Assembly: GCF_000308615.1 (NCBI RefSeq)
Contig: NZ_BAGB01000061.1
Span: 1 to 64,000 of the forward strand
DNA from: Nocardia jiangxiensis NBRC 101359
GTDB lineage: Bacteria > Actinomycetota > Actinomycetes > Mycobacteriales > Mycobacteriaceae
Direction of reading: 5' to 3'
DNA: 64,000 nt
Part shown: positions 1 through 8,436 of the stretch, one piece after another
Layout: every line of letters begins with the position of its first letter
Numbering within the stretch: position 1 is the first letter of the stretch
The notes under the pieces: model-generated
What the model saw: the letters and a program-made list of their open reading frames with translations, nothing else
Database searches by the model: none
Told to the model about the DNA's origin: nothing
Made by a program: the position numbers and the translations under genes

Positions 1-681
1 ATCTTCCGCCGACTCGATGACCGAGGTGCCGACCCCGGTGTGCACTCGCAGCCCCAGATCGGTGACCAGCTTCTCCAGGATCGCGCCGCCACCCTGGTCG
101 ACCTGCACCGGCATCAGCCGCGGCGCGAATTCGACCACGTGCGGGGTCACCCCCATCAGACGCAGCGCGTTGGCCGCCTCGAGCCCCAGCAGGCCGCCAC
201 CGACCACGACACCCACCGCTCCCGGCCCGGCACCCTGCGCCGCCGCCCGGATGCCGTCGAGATCCTCGATGGTGCGGTACACGAAACATTCCGGCCGATC
301 GTGCCCCGGCACCGGCGGGACGAAGGCGTACGAGCCGGTCGCCAGCACCACCGCGTCATAGGCGATGGCATCGCCGTCGGAGGTGAAGACCTTGCCCGCG
401 CCGCGATCGATCGACTCGGCACGCACACCCAGCCGCAGATCCACCAGCTCGTCACCGGCGTACTCGTTACCGGGCAGTGCCAGCCTCGCCGGATCCCAGA
501 CGCCCACGTAGGAGGACAGGGCGACGCGGTCGTACGCGGCGCGCGGCTCCTCGCTCAGCACCACGATCTGCCACTGGTTCTCGGCGTCACGCGACCGCAG
601 CGCCTCGACGAAGCGATGGCCGACCATGCCATGGCCGACGACCACAACGGTGCGCTGGGCGGGGATGCGCGGCATGCTCAC
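1..681 (-). CDS. nirB: Nitrite reductase [NAD(P)H] large subunit, N-terminal part (runs off the window)
   Basis: This is the N-terminal 227 residues of a FAD/NAD(P)-dependent oxidoreductase of the assimilatory nitrite reductase large-subunit type, which passes electrons from NAD(P)H to a siroheme/4Fe-4S centre lying beyond the window edge. The N terminus shows the FAD Rossmann stretch VVVVGHGMVGHRFVEAL, then YDRVALSSYVG, the ATGS stretch and a second dinucleotide fold GVVVGGGLLGLEAANALRLMG, all typical of NirB. A GTG start at 681 is chosen because AGGAGG lies six bases upstream; an in-frame ATG at 675 is the alternative. The coding region is open at base 1, so the Fe-S and siroheme domains are not seen. 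An MFS transporter lies immediately upstream on the same strand and may be co-transcribed. Confidence 0.85.
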   Translation of the reverse strand, partial: MSMPRIPAQRTVVVVGHGMVGHRFVEALRSRDAENQWQIVVLSEEPRAAYDRVALSSYVGVWDPARLALPGNEYAGDELVDLRLGVRAESIDRGAGKVFTSDGDAIAYDAVVLATGSYAFVPPVPGHDRPECFVYRTIEDLDGIRAAAQGAGPGAVGVVVGGGLLGLEAANALRLMGVTPHVVEFAPRLMPVQVDQGGGAILEKLVTDLGLRVHTGVGTSVIESAED

Positions 682-808
682 GGGGAACCTCCTGAATTCC
701 GGATGTCCCCACGGTAGGAAACGGGTATTGCGGCGATGCTGCGCGAAATGACCGTCAAATCAACGGTTGCTCACGTGCGTGGCGATCAGCCCGTGAGATA
801 CCGCTCCG

Positions 809-2104
809 TCAGCTCCAGGTGTCCTCGAGCATCCGCGGCTTGCACGCCTGCCAGGCGCCGGCCAGCATCACCAGCACCGCCAGGGCCAGCAGGGCGAACG
901 GCACGGTCCAGCCGCCGGTCACGGTGTGCAGCACGCCGAACAGCAGCGGCCCCACACAGGCGGCGCTGTACCCGACGCCCTGGCCGAATCCGGACAACGC
1001 CGCCGAACCCGCCTGCGTACGACTGCGCAGATTGATCAGCGTCAACGACATCGGGAAGGTACTGGGCCCCAGGCCCAGCAGCAGCACCCACAGCACCGGC
1101 GCACTCATCGGAGCCCACAGCAGTCCGGCGAACGCCACGAAATAGCAAACGGCACAACCGATCACGATCGGGAACGGATTGCGCACCCGGGCGGTCACAC
1201 TCGGCGCCGCCAGCGCCGCGCCCAATCCGATGAACGAGAACACCCCGACCATGGTGCCGCCGAAGGCCGGACTCGCCCCGGCGTCGGTGAAGATCTTGGG
1301 CAGCCAGGTGAACATGGCATAGGTGGTCAGCGAGGTCATCCCGAACATTCCGGCCATCCCCCACGCCACCGGCGACTTCCACGCCTTACCGTCCGCCTGC
1401 TCGGGTATCGCGGTCCGATCGACGACGTCGCGGCCGCGGCGATCGCGCAACACCCACAGCCACGGCACCGCGGCGACCAGGGGCAACAGCGCCCACACGC
1501 CCAGCGAGACGCGCCAGCCGTCCGCATCCGCGACCGGCACCGCGATCAGGGCGGGCACCACGGTGCCCAACTGCACCATCGTGATGTACACGGCGCTGAG
1601 CGTCGCGAGACGATCGGAGAAATACCGTTTCACCAGCGGCGGAACGACGACGTTGCCGATACCCATACCGGCCAGTGCCAGCGCCGAGAACACCAGCAGC
1701 TCCCAGGTCGCCGGAACCAGCGCACGCACCGCCTGCCCGACCGCGGCCGCCAGCATGGCCACCAGCGCGGTGCGCTCGAGCCCGAGCCGACGCACCAGAA
1801 TCGGGGTGAGCACGCCCGCGGCGGCGAACATCACGGTCGGAATCATGCCGAAGACGCCCACGACGGTCGTCGAATAGCCGACATCCGCGCCGATCCGCTC
1901 GGCCAGCGGGGTGAACGCCGTCACCGCCAGTCGCAACGTGAACGCCGAGACGGCGATCGCGGCGAACACCAGCAGCCGCCCTTCCAGCAGGGAGCGGCGA
2001 CGTTCGGCGGTGGTGCGGACGTCCACGTCCGGCAGTTCGGCGGACGCGATGGACGTGGTGGGCGAGATATCGGCGGGGGCGGTCGGTGACACGCCGTGAA
2101 TCAT
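809..2104 (-). CDS. MFS transporter, CynX/NimT-like
   Basis: This is a 431-residue major facilitator of the inner membrane. After a hydrophilic N terminus of about 45 residues, roughly twelve hydrophobic segments follow, beginning LLVFAAIAVSAFTLRLAV. The family-typical loop GVLTPILVRRLGLERT lies between helices 2 and 3. The profile resembles the CynX/NimT group (cyanate or nitroimidazole-type permeases), which in actinobacteria is often found beside nitrite reductase genes; nitrite or nitrate is therefore a plausible substrate, but this is inferred from context. The gene ends 127 bases upstream of nirB and is divergent from a GntR regulator, which is the obvious candidate controller. The ATG at 2104 gives a family-length protein. 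Confidence 0.85.
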   Translation of the reverse strand: MIHGVSPTAPADISPTTSIASAELPDVDVRTTAERRRSLLEGRLLVFAAIAVSAFTLRLAVTAFTPLAERIGADVGYSTTVVGVFGMIPTVMFAAAGVLTPILVRRLGLERTALVAMLAAAVGQAVRALVPATWELLVFSALALAGMGIGNVVVPPLVKRYFSDRLATLSAVYITMVQLGTVVPALIAVPVADADGWRVSLGVWALLPLVAAVPWLWVLRDRRGRDVVDRTAIPEQADGKAWKSPVAWGMAGMFGMTSLTTYAMFTWLPKIFTDAGASPAFGGTMVGVFSFIGLGAALAAPSVTARVRNPFPIVIGCAVCYFVAFAGLLWAPMSAPVLWVLLLGLGPSTFPMSLTLINLRSRTQAGSAALSGFGQGVGYSAACVGPLLFGVLHTVTGGWTVPFALLALAVLVMLAGAWQACKPRMLEDTWS

Positions 2105-2128
2105 AGGATGACCGGATGATGGGAGGCA

Positions 2129-2827
2129 ATGGATTACTCCCGGGGTACTCTGTTGTGCGTGCAACAAGTCCGGCGCACCAGCCTCATCGCTCAGGTCACC
2201 GACCAGCTCCGTTCCGAAATTCGTTCCGGCCGGTGGCCCGTCGGCTCCCGCATCCCGACCGAACCGGAGTTGACCGAACTCACAGGAACCGGCCGCAACA
2301 CCGTGCGCGAGGCGGTGCAGGCGCTGGTCCACGCCGGCATGCTGGAGCGTCGACAGGGCTCGGGCACCTATGTGATCGCGATCTCCGATCTCGGCGGCAC
2401 GCTGGCGAAATATTTCGCCGACGCCGTCGAACGCGACATCCTCGAACTGCGTCAGGCGCTGGACACCCAGGCCGCGCGCCTGGCCGCGCAACGTCGCGAC
2501 GACAACGACATCGCCACCCTGCGCCATCTGCTCGACGAACGCCGAAAAGCCTGGGACGACGACGATCCCGGCGCCATCCACGCCGACGTCCAACTGCACC
2601 GCGGCATCGTGGTCGCCAGCCACAACACGGTCTACCTCGAGTTCTACGATTCACTGCTGCCGGTGATGGAACAGGGAATCCGTTCTCGCACATCCAAATC
2701 CGGCGGTTCCTATCACACCGAACACGCCGAGTTGGTGAACGCGGTGATCGCGGGCGACCCCGAACGCGCCGCGCGAGCGGCGAATTGCTTCCTCGGTTCG
2801 CTCATCGCCGAATTCCCGAGCCGCTGA
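2129..2827 (+). CDS. GntR-family transcriptional regulator (FadR subfamily)
   Basis: This is a DNA-binding regulator. The N-terminal winged helix has the GntR signature (VGSRIPTEPELTELTGTGRN, then TVREAVQALVHAGMLERRQG and GSGTYV). An all-helical FadR-type C-terminal domain follows, with ELRQALDTQAARLAA and conserved D/H positions (HADVQLHRGIVVAS, HTEHAELVNAVIAGD) that usually bind a metal and an organic acid. It is divergent from the MFS transporter with only 24 bases between the start codons, so it probably represses that gene and possibly nirB. The start is uncertain: GGGAGG is only two bases before the ATG at 2129, and a GTG at 2159 gives a more usual N terminus beginning VQQVRRTSL. Confidence 0.9.
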   Translation: MDYSRGTLLCVQQVRRTSLIAQVTDQLRSEIRSGRWPVGSRIPTEPELTELTGTGRNTVREAVQALVHAGMLERRQGSGTYVIAISDLGGTLAKYFADAVERDILELRQALDTQAARLAAQRRDDNDIATLRHLLDERRKAWDDDDPGAIHADVQLHRGIVVASHNTVYLEFYDSLLPVMEQGIRSRTSKSGGSYHTEHAELVNAVIAGDPERAARAANCFLGSLIAEFPSR

Positions 2828-2846
2828 GCGTCCGCGGCGTCGAACC

Positions 2847-3698
2847 TCAGAGCTGCAGCCGGACCATATCGGCCGTATGCGCCAGTCCGGGAAACGCTTC
2901 GGGCGTCGAACGCGGATGCAGCGCATGCACGGCGAGCCGGAACATGACCGCGCGCAACATCATCTGCGGCCATTCCGGCAGATCCGCCCACCGGTGCAGC
3001 AGCCCCTCGTCCGCGCCGCCCCATGACAGCGCGTCGACCACGATCACCGCGGCAGCCCAGGACGCGGGCCGCCAGTAAGGGGTGATATCGGTCAGGCCCG
3101 GGGTGGCCGTCCCGGAGAACAGCACCGTGCCGAACAGGTCGCCGTGCACCAGCTGCGAGGCCGCCTGCACCGGCTTACGCAGGGTGGACAGCTGAGTCAG
3201 GATTTCGAGGCTGCGCTGCCCGTCCGGCGAGGTCACCGGCGTCATGCCACCGGCCTTGAGACTGCGCAGCGGCACCGCTTCCCAGGCCGCACGGTCGGCG
3301 GCGACGAAGACGTCCACGTCCATCCACGGCGCGATGGGCTGCTGGGCCAGGAAACGCGGACGCTCCAGCCTGGCGGTGGCCCGATGCAGCCGCAGCGAGA
3401 CCGAGACCACCTCGTCGTGCCGGGGCTCGGGCGTGCCTTCGAGGAATGTGTCCGCGCGCCAACCGGATACGACGTACCGTCCATCGGTCGCGCGGACGGG
3501 ATGCGCCAGACGCAGCCCGTCCACCGACAACGTCTCGCGGACATTCGCCGACCACGCGGCACGCGCGTGATCGGCGACCGGTGACAGCACCACATCTCCG
3601 CACCGCCAACCGCCGTCCCAGTCCCCCAGCGCGATCGGCGTCACCTCGCGGAGACCGAATGTGGCCCGCACATGCTCGGGGGGTTCCACAGAAGTCAC
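2847..3698 (-). CDS. TIGR02569 family protein (actinobacterial, unknown function)
   Basis: This protein of about 283 residues matches the conserved actinobacterial TIGR02569 family (Rv3205c-like) in length, composition and position next to moeZ. It has a phosphotransferase/aminoglycoside-kinase flavour: a SQLVHGDLFGTVLF stretch resembles the HGDLxxxN catalytic loop, with GLTDITPYWRP in the position of the metal-binding segment. Asn after HGDLF is replaced by Thr-Val, so kinase activity is doubtful. The start is set at a GTG at 3698 (VTSVEPPEHVRATFGL); an upstream start at 3761 would add an unconserved Arg-rich leader. Transcription follows moeZ, with a dispersed repeat between the two genes. 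Confidence 0.75.
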   Translation of the reverse strand: MTSVEPPEHVRATFGLREVTPIALGDWDGGWRCGDVVLSPVADHARAAWSANVRETLSVDGLRLAHPVRATDGRYVVSGWRADTFLEGTPEPRHDEVVSVSLRLHRATARLERPRFLAQQPIAPWMDVDVFVAADRAAWEAVPLRSLKAGGMTPVTSPDGQRSLEILTQLSTLRKPVQAASQLVHGDLFGTVLFSGTATPGLTDITPYWRPASWAAAVIVVDALSWGGADEGLLHRWADLPEWPQMMLRAVMFRLAVHALHPRSTPEAFPGLAHTADMVRLQL

Positions 3699-3749
3699 GG
3701 CCGTACCGTACTCCCGCCGGGTGAACCACCCCGCGCGCCGCGCTGTACC

Positions 3750-3873
3750 GCCTCCCCGCAACTTCAGCGTGTCGTCGGGTGCCCCGGAACTTTCGCCTCG
3801 GGCCGACGGTCGGGCGGGCAGCCGGGTTTCGGGCGTACCCCGGAAGTTACCGATGTACTCACGAAATCAGTCG
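3750..3873. repeat. Dispersed 124-bp repeat, copy A
   Basis: This stretch between moeZ and the TIGR02569 gene aligns without gaps to 7536-7659. Shared blocks are CTTCAGCGTG (3762 and 7548), CGGGCCGACGGT, CGTACCC and GTTACCGATGTACT (3846 and 7632), and the block spacing of 84 bases is identical in both copies. Neither copy is inside a convincing gene. Both lie downstream of one minus-strand gene and upstream of the next. Confidence 0.7.
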
Positions 3874-3921
3874 CCCTGCCGGTGCGGTGGCGGTTGTGCT
3901 GCACCGGCGGCGCTCACCAGC

Positions 3922-5106
3922 TCAGTAGACCGGCAGCGAGGGGTCGATCTGCTTGGCCCAGGCGATGATTCCCCCCTGCAGGTGCGTGGCGTCGGCGAAT
4001 CCGGCCTGCTTCAGCGCCGCGAGCGCCTCGGCCGAGCGGATACCGGTCTTGCAATGCAGGACGATCGGGCGGTTCTGCGGCAGCTCGGCGAGTGCCGCAC
4101 CGGACAGGATGCGGTCCTTCGGGATCAGCTGCGCGCCCTCGATGCGCACGATGTCCCACTCGACGGGCTCGCGCACGTCCACGATGGCGACATCCTTACC
4201 GGCATCGAGCATGTCCTTGAGTTCACGCGCGGTGATCGTGGAACCCGCGGCCGCGGCCTGGCCCTCCTCGGACACCACACCGCAGAACGCGTCGTAGTCG
4301 ATCAGTTCGGTGATCGGCTGACGTTCGGGATCGCGACGCAGCTTGATGGTCCGGTAGCTCATGTCCAGTGCGTCGTACACCATCAGCCGGCCCAGCAGCG
4401 GCTCGCCGATGCCGGTGATCACCTTGATGGCCTCGGTCACCATGATCGAGCCGATCGACGCGCACAGCACGCCCAGCACGCCGCCCTCGGCGCAGGAGGG
4501 GACCATGCCCGGCGGCGGGGCCTCGGGGTACAGGTCGCGGTAGTTGATGCCGCGGTCGTCGGGGGCGTCCTCCCAGAACACCGACACCTGGCCTTCGAAC
4601 CGGTAGATCGAGCCCCACACATACGGTTTGCGGGCCAGCACCGCGGCATCGTTGACCAGGTAGCGGGTGGCGAAATTGTCGGTGCCGTCGACGATCAGGT
4701 CGTAACCGGAGAACAGTTCGACCGCATTGTCGTTGTCCAGGCGGAACTTGTGCAGCACCACGTCGATTCCGGAATTGATCTCCAGAATCGAATCGCGCGC
4801 ACTGTCGGCCTTGCTGCGGCCGATATCGGATTCGCCGTGAATGATCTGGCGCTGCAGATTCGACGAATCCACCTCGTCGAATTCCACGATGCCCAGCGTG
4901 CCGACTCCGGCGGCGGCCAGATAGAGCAGCGCCGGTGAGCCCAGCCCGCCCGCACCGATCACCAGCACCTTGGCGTTGCGCAGCCGTTTCTGCCCGTCCA
5001 CGCCCAGATCCGGAATGATCAGGTGGCGGCTGTAGCGGGCAACCTCCTCCCGGCTCAGCTCACCGGTCGGCTCGACCAGCGGCGGCAGGGGCTTCGGTGA
5101 TGACAC
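3922..5106 (-). CDS. moeZ: Adenylyltransferase/sulfurtransferase MoeZ
   Basis: This 394-residue cytoplasmic protein adenylates and then thiocarboxylates the C terminus of ubiquitin-like sulfur carriers (MoaD, CysO) for molybdopterin and cysteine synthesis. The N-terminal ThiF/MoeB E1-like domain begins SREEVARYSRHLIIPD and contains the nucleotide fold VLVIGAGGLGSPALLYLA and the RQIIHGESDIGRSKA segment. The C-terminal rhodanese domain, from about residue 290, carries the active-site loop HCKTGIRS with its catalytic Cys. Unlike many MoeB proteins the zinc Cys pairs are absent, as in mycobacterial MoeZ. The start is a GTG at 5106 preceded by a GGAG-type ribosome site. It lies between DUF3152 and TIGR02569 genes, as in mycobacteria. 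Confidence 0.95.
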   Translation of the reverse strand: MSSPKPLPPLVEPTGELSREEVARYSRHLIIPDLGVDGQKRLRNAKVLVIGAGGLGSPALLYLAAAGVGTLGIVEFDEVDSSNLQRQIIHGESDIGRSKADSARDSILEINSGIDVVLHKFRLDNDNAVELFSGYDLIVDGTDNFATRYLVNDAAVLARKPYVWGSIYRFEGQVSVFWEDAPDDRGINYRDLYPEAPPPGMVPSCAEGGVLGVLCASIGSIMVTEAIKVITGIGEPLLGRLMVYDALDMSYRTIKLRRDPERQPITELIDYDAFCGVVSEEGQAAAAGSTITARELKDMLDAGKDVAIVDVREPVEWDIVRIEGAQLIPKDRILSGAALAELPQNRPIVLHCKTGIRSAEALAALKQAGFADATHLQGGIIAWAKQIDPSLPVY

Positions 5107-5187
5107 GTCCTGGACTCCTTGTATCGAATTCGCAGTAACGAAGTATGCAACACCGTCGACGGGGTCACTGTTCCCCGGGTGAGCTCG

Positions 5188-6291
5188 CTACCCGCGAGGG
5201 TAGGGCCACGGGTTGAAACGGCATTTCTTGCCGTCCTTGGGGACCACGCCCTGCGGGTCGAGGGCGGCGATGTCGTCGTTGCGGGTACCGAAGGTCTGCT
5301 GCATCATCACCGGGGCCAGGCCGCCGTCCACCGCGCAGGGCTGATGTTCGTGATAGCCGATGGCGTGGCCGACCTCGTGATTGATCTGGTACTGGCGGTA
5401 CGAGCCGATATCGCCCTCGAAGGCCGGCGCGCCGCGCACCCAGCGCACCTCCGACAGGACCACGCGGCCCAGATCGGAGTTGTAGCAGGAGGAGTCGATG
5501 GGGATGTCGAATCCGCAGTCGGCCTCGGTGGTCTTGCGCGAGGTCACCGAGATGCGGAAATCCGGTTCGCCCGCATCGATCCGGCGGAATCCGAATCGGG
5601 TGTCCTGAATCCAGCTCTTCGGATTGGACAACGTCGCATCGACCATGTGCGCGACCGACTCGTCGCCGCCGTACCCGGCCGTGTCCACCCCGTTCTCGAT
5701 CTCGACCGTGTAGGTGAACAGGTGTTCCTGCGCCGTGCCCACCTTGGCCGATGTGCCGGACACGATATGCCAGTTGCCCGTACCGGCCTCGGTGAACGAG
5801 CCGCCCGCGGGCAGCGCGCCGGTCGGCAGGTCCGCCGCGAACTTGCCGTCGCCCTTGGGCGGTACGCCGATGATGCCGCCCCGATCCGATCGCGGACTCA
5901 GCCGCCCAACCCCGGGCACCCCGGAGCCGCCGGAGTTCCCGCTGTCGCGCACGGCGTTCACCACGACCAGAATCGTCACCACGATCAGCACGGGCAGCGC
6001 GTAGGCGCGCCAGCCGTAGGTGGAGACGAAGCGGCGCGCGGCGGCCCGCTTACTCTTCTTCGCGCGTCCGGGCGCGGACGCACCGCCCCGTACGTCGTCG
6101 GGCTCCCACTCGTGGGAATTGTGATCCGGAGAATTCGTCGGATCCCACCGCGCCTGCAACGGTTGCCGATCGCGGTCCGTGGCGGAAATATCCGTATCGT
6201 CCGCGACGCCCGGATCAGGTCCTACCGTGCCGACGCGACCGCGCGGGGCACTGCCGTCGAATGATCCGTCCTCTTGGTCGGTCACGACCAT
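5188..6291 (-). CDS. DUF3152 membrane-anchored zincin-like protein
   Basis: This 367-residue protein has a long charged cytoplasmic N terminus (about 130 residues ending in the basic run RAKKSKRAAARRF), one transmembrane helix (LPVLIVVTILVVVNAV) and an extracellular C-terminal DUF3152 domain. That domain has the metalloprotease signature HEVGHAIGYHEH (HExxHxxGxxH). Cys pairs are visible near ADCGFDIP and SSCYNSD. It probably acts outside the membrane as a Zn peptidase, but no substrate is known. The start was placed at the ATG at 6291 (MVVTDQEDGS); the frame stays open upstream to 6645 but codes an unlikely leader. It is the Rv3207c-like neighbour of moeZ. Confidence 0.85.
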   Translation of the reverse strand: MVVTDQEDGSFDGSAPRGRVGTVGPDPGVADDTDISATDRDRQPLQARWDPTNSPDHNSHEWEPDDVRGGASAPGRAKKSKRAAARRFVSTYGWRAYALPVLIVVTILVVVNAVRDSGNSGGSGVPGVGRLSPRSDRGGIIGVPPKGDGKFAADLPTGALPAGGSFTEAGTGNWHIVSGTSAKVGTAQEHLFTYTVEIENGVDTAGYGGDESVAHMVDATLSNPKSWIQDTRFGFRRIDAGEPDFRISVTSRKTTEADCGFDIPIDSSCYNSDLGRVVLSEVRWVRGAPAFEGDIGSYRQYQINHEVGHAIGYHEHQPCAVDGGLAPVMMQQTFGTRNDDIAALDPQGVVPKDGKKCRFNPWPYPRG

Positions 6292-6540
6292 CAGACTCTC
6301 ACAACCGCGACGCACACAGTGCAGGACCGGGAACAGTGGATCGGTTGCGAGATATCTCACCACTGTGCGAGATTGCTTATGTAGACCATTTACTGACAAG
6401 TTGCCAATAGCTAGCGGGATCGGCTGCGCGTACCGACCTCCGAGTTGGCCCGAGCCCAGCGAGGGACAATCGGAGCGAGTATCGTTCGTGGGATACCCGT
6501 GCACACCTTTTCCGCCGGGAATTGATTGGGAGATGCCGAA

Positions 6541-7212
6541 ATGACAGACCTCGTGGACCGGATGACGTCGTCTCGACTGTCGTCCGAGACCATGGTGCCG
6601 AACAAGCGTGGAACTCGCCTGCCCCGCGACGCCCGCCGGGCGCAACTACTCGCGGCGGCGAGTGAGGTCTTCGTGCTACGCGGTTATCACGCGGCGGGCA
6701 TGGACGAGATCTCCCAGTGCGCAGGTGTCTCCAAACCCGTTCTCTACCAGCACTTCTCGAGTAAGCTCGAACTGTATCTGGCGGTGCTGCAGAACTACAT
6801 CGACGCACTGGTGTCCAGCGTGCGCCAGGCGCTGCGCTCCACCACCGACAACAAGCAGCGCGTGCGCGCCGCGGTCGCCGCGTACTTCGACTTCGTCGAC
6901 CACGACACCCAGGGCTTCCGCCTGGTCTTCGAATCCGATCTGACCAGCGAGCCGCAGGTGCAGCGCCGCGTCGAGCAGGCCACCGAGGCCTGCGTGGACG
7001 CGGTCTTCGACCTGGTCGCCCACGACTCCGGTCTGGATCCCTACCGCGCCCGCATCCTGGCCGTCGGCCTGGTCGGCGCCAGCCAGATCACCGCCCGCTA
7101 CTGGCTCGAGGCCGACCGCCCCATCCCGAAGGAAGAGGCCGTCGACACCACCGTCTCGCTGTGCTGGGGTGGCCTGAAGCACGTGCCCCGGCTGCCGGGA
7201 AGTTCGGCGTAA
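6541..7212 (+). CDS. TetR/AcrR-family transcriptional regulator
   Basis: This 223-residue regulator has an N-terminal helix-turn-helix around residues 35-75 (AASEVFVLRGYHAAGMDEIS, then QCAGVSKPVLYQHF) and a C-terminal helical ligand domain. It corresponds in position to Rv3208. The ATG at 6541 is preferred because GGGAG at 6528-6532 lies eight bases upstream; an in-frame TTG at 6526 is also possible. It is divergent from the DUF3152 gene, with about 250 bases between starts that include a perfect GAGATATCTC palindrome at 6349-6358, a candidate operator. It converges with DUF3107 across a strong shared terminator. Confidence 0.92.
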   Translation: MTDLVDRMTSSRLSSETMVPNKRGTRLPRDARRAQLLAAASEVFVLRGYHAAGMDEISQCAGVSKPVLYQHFSSKLELYLAVLQNYIDALVSSVRQALRSTTDNKQRVRAAVAAYFDFVDHDTQGFRLVFESDLTSEPQVQRRVEQATEACVDAVFDLVAHDSGLDPYRARILAVGLVGASQITARYWLEADRPIPKEEAVDTTVSLCWGGLKHVPRLPGSSA

Positions 7213-7232
7213 CCAGGACACGGACTCATACA

Positions 7233-7267
7233 TTTCGGGCCCCGGCAGTATCTGCCGGGGCCCGAAA
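7233..7267. terminator. Bidirectional rho-independent-type hairpin
   Basis: A perfect 15-bp stem (7233-7247 with 7253-7267) closes a 5-base loop, GTATC. The stem has T/A ends on both sides, so it can serve both the TetR gene and the convergent DUF3107 gene. Confidence 0.85.
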
Positions 7268-7281
7268 ACGTATGTAGCCGC

Positions 7282-7509
7282 TCAGACCGCGGCGAAGCCC
7301 ACCCGGCCGGTGGCGGCGGTGCCGATCTCCACATAGGCCACCTTGGCCGCCTGGATCAGGTACTTGCGGCCCTTCTCGTCGGTCAGCGATATCACGGCGT
7401 CCTTGCCGGTCAACGCACCGGACACCAGCGCCTCGACCTCTTCCGGGGTCTGCGAGCTGCTGATCACGAGCTCACGCGGGCTATCCGAGATACCGATCTT
7501 GACCTCCAC
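7282..7509 (-). CDS. DUF3107 small conserved protein
   Basis: This 75-residue soluble protein is of the actinobacterial DUF3107 family (Rv3208A/TB9.4-like). It starts VEVKIGISDSPRELVISS and ends with a hydrophobic GRVGFAAV. The GTG at 7509 is chosen because AGGAGG (complement of 7516-7521) lies six bases upstream; the frame is open further upstream but that part overlaps a dispersed repeat. It sits between the TetR gene (convergent) and the ferritin-like gene (same strand). Its molecular role is not known. Confidence 0.88.
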   Translation of the reverse strand: MEVKIGISDSPRELVISSSQTPEEVEALVSGALTGKDAVISLTDEKGRKYLIQAAKVAYVEIGTAATGRVGFAAV

Positions 7510-7535
7510 GGCCAACCTCCTAAAAATGCTCGCCC

Positions 7536-7659
7536 GCCTCTCCGCGCCTTCAGCGTGCCGTTGAGAGCGGGGAGACGCCCGCTTCGGGCCGACGGTTCGG
7601 AGGCAGGTCACCTTGTGGACGTACCCGGTGAGTTACCGATGTACTTGCGAAATCACTTG
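7536..7659. repeat. Dispersed 124-bp repeat, copy B
   Basis: This is the gapless partner of 3750-3873, placed between the ferritin-like gene and DUF3107. Identity is highest at the ends and in GTTACCGATGTACT followed by CGAAATCA. In one plus-strand frame both copies read a short shared peptide (RADG, then VP, LPMY and RN). Without a start, ribosome site or codon bias this is more likely a repeat than a gene. Confidence 0.7.
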
Positions 7660-7672
7660 TTACGCTGGCATT

Positions 7673-8371
7673 TCATCCTAGACCAAGCATGCGCATGCGC
7701 TCGGCGTGGCTGGTCTGCATGTGCTCGAACAGCGCGGCCACACCGTTCAGATCGCCGGTGGCCATCAGAACCAGCTCGGTCAGCTCGTCGCGCTGGGCCA
7801 TCACCCACTGCGCCTGGGTGATCGCCTCGCCGAGCAGCCGGCGGCCCCACAGGGTCAGCCGATCGCGCTCGGAACGACTCTCGGCGACCGCACCGCGAAC
7901 CTCCTCGACGACGAACTGCGAATGGTCGGTCTCGGCCAGCACGTCGCGCACGACCGCGGCCACCTCGGGGGCCAGCGCAGTGGCCAGCACGGTGTAGAAG
8001 TCCGCGGCGATGCCGTCGCCGACGTAGAACTTCACCATCGACTCGAGCCAGGTCGAGGGGTCGGTCGAATTGTGGTACGCGTCCAGGGCGCGCACGAACG
8101 GCGCCATCGCGTCGAACACCTCGACACCGCGATCGGCCAGGGCCCGGTTCAAGGTCTCGAAATGGCCCATCTCGGCGGCGGCCATCGTCGCGACGGACAC
8201 CTTGCCCCGCAGCGAGGGCGACAGCTTCGCCTCCTCGGCGAGCCGGTAGAACGCCGAGATCTCGCCGTAGGCGAGGACGGCGAACAGGTCGGTGACGCCG
8301 GGATGATCGGCGGGAATGCGAACAGTGGATTCGGTCGAATCGTCCAGCGCGGCAGGCGGGTTTGCTCCCAT
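7673..8371 (-). CDS. Ferritin-like fold protein (Rv3210c-like; MiaE-like)
   Basis: This 232-residue helical protein is of the actinobacterial ferritin-like family often annotated as tRNA-(ms2io6A)-hydroxylase-like. Carboxylate/histidine pairs suitable for a di-iron site are visible: YGEISAFYRLAEEA, AAAEMGHFETL, ETDHSQFVVEE and SHAERMRML. These follow the ExxH spacing of four-helix-bundle di-iron proteins. The start is an ATG at 8371. A 13-bp palindrome just upstream may be an operator. Function is inferred from fold only; tRNA hydroxylation is one possibility, oxygen or radical chemistry another. Confidence 0.8.
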   Translation of the reverse strand: MGANPPAALDDSTESTVRIPADHPGVTDLFAVLAYGEISAFYRLAEEAKLSPSLRGKVSVATMAAAEMGHFETLNRALADRGVEVFDAMAPFVRALDAYHNSTDPSTWLESMVKFYVGDGIAADFYTVLATALAPEVAAVVRDVLAETDHSQFVVEEVRGAVAESRSERDRLTLWGRRLLGEAITQAQWVMAQRDELTELVLMATGDLNGVAALFEHMQTSHAERMRMLGLG

Positions 8372-8404
8372 GCCCTACACCCTAGTATCGCGCCCGGTGC
8401 GGTT

Positions 8405-8417
8405 GTGACCAGGTCAC
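8405..8417. promoter_or_regulatory. Perfect 13-bp palindrome upstream of the ferritin-like gene
   Basis: GTGACC-A-GGTCAC lies about 34 bases upstream of the ferritin-like start, in the 65-base gap after the alpha/beta hydrolase. Its size and position fit a repressor operator; the regulator is unknown. Confidence 0.4.
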
Positions 8418-8436
8418 CGGGATTTCACGGTACCGC

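Noticed and set aside
3846..3905. Small plus-strand peptide gene starting MYSRNQ within repeat copy A and MYLRNH in copy B
   Set aside because: No ribosome site, the sequence diverges right after the shared core and conservation extends upstream of the start, which fits a DNA repeat better than a gene.
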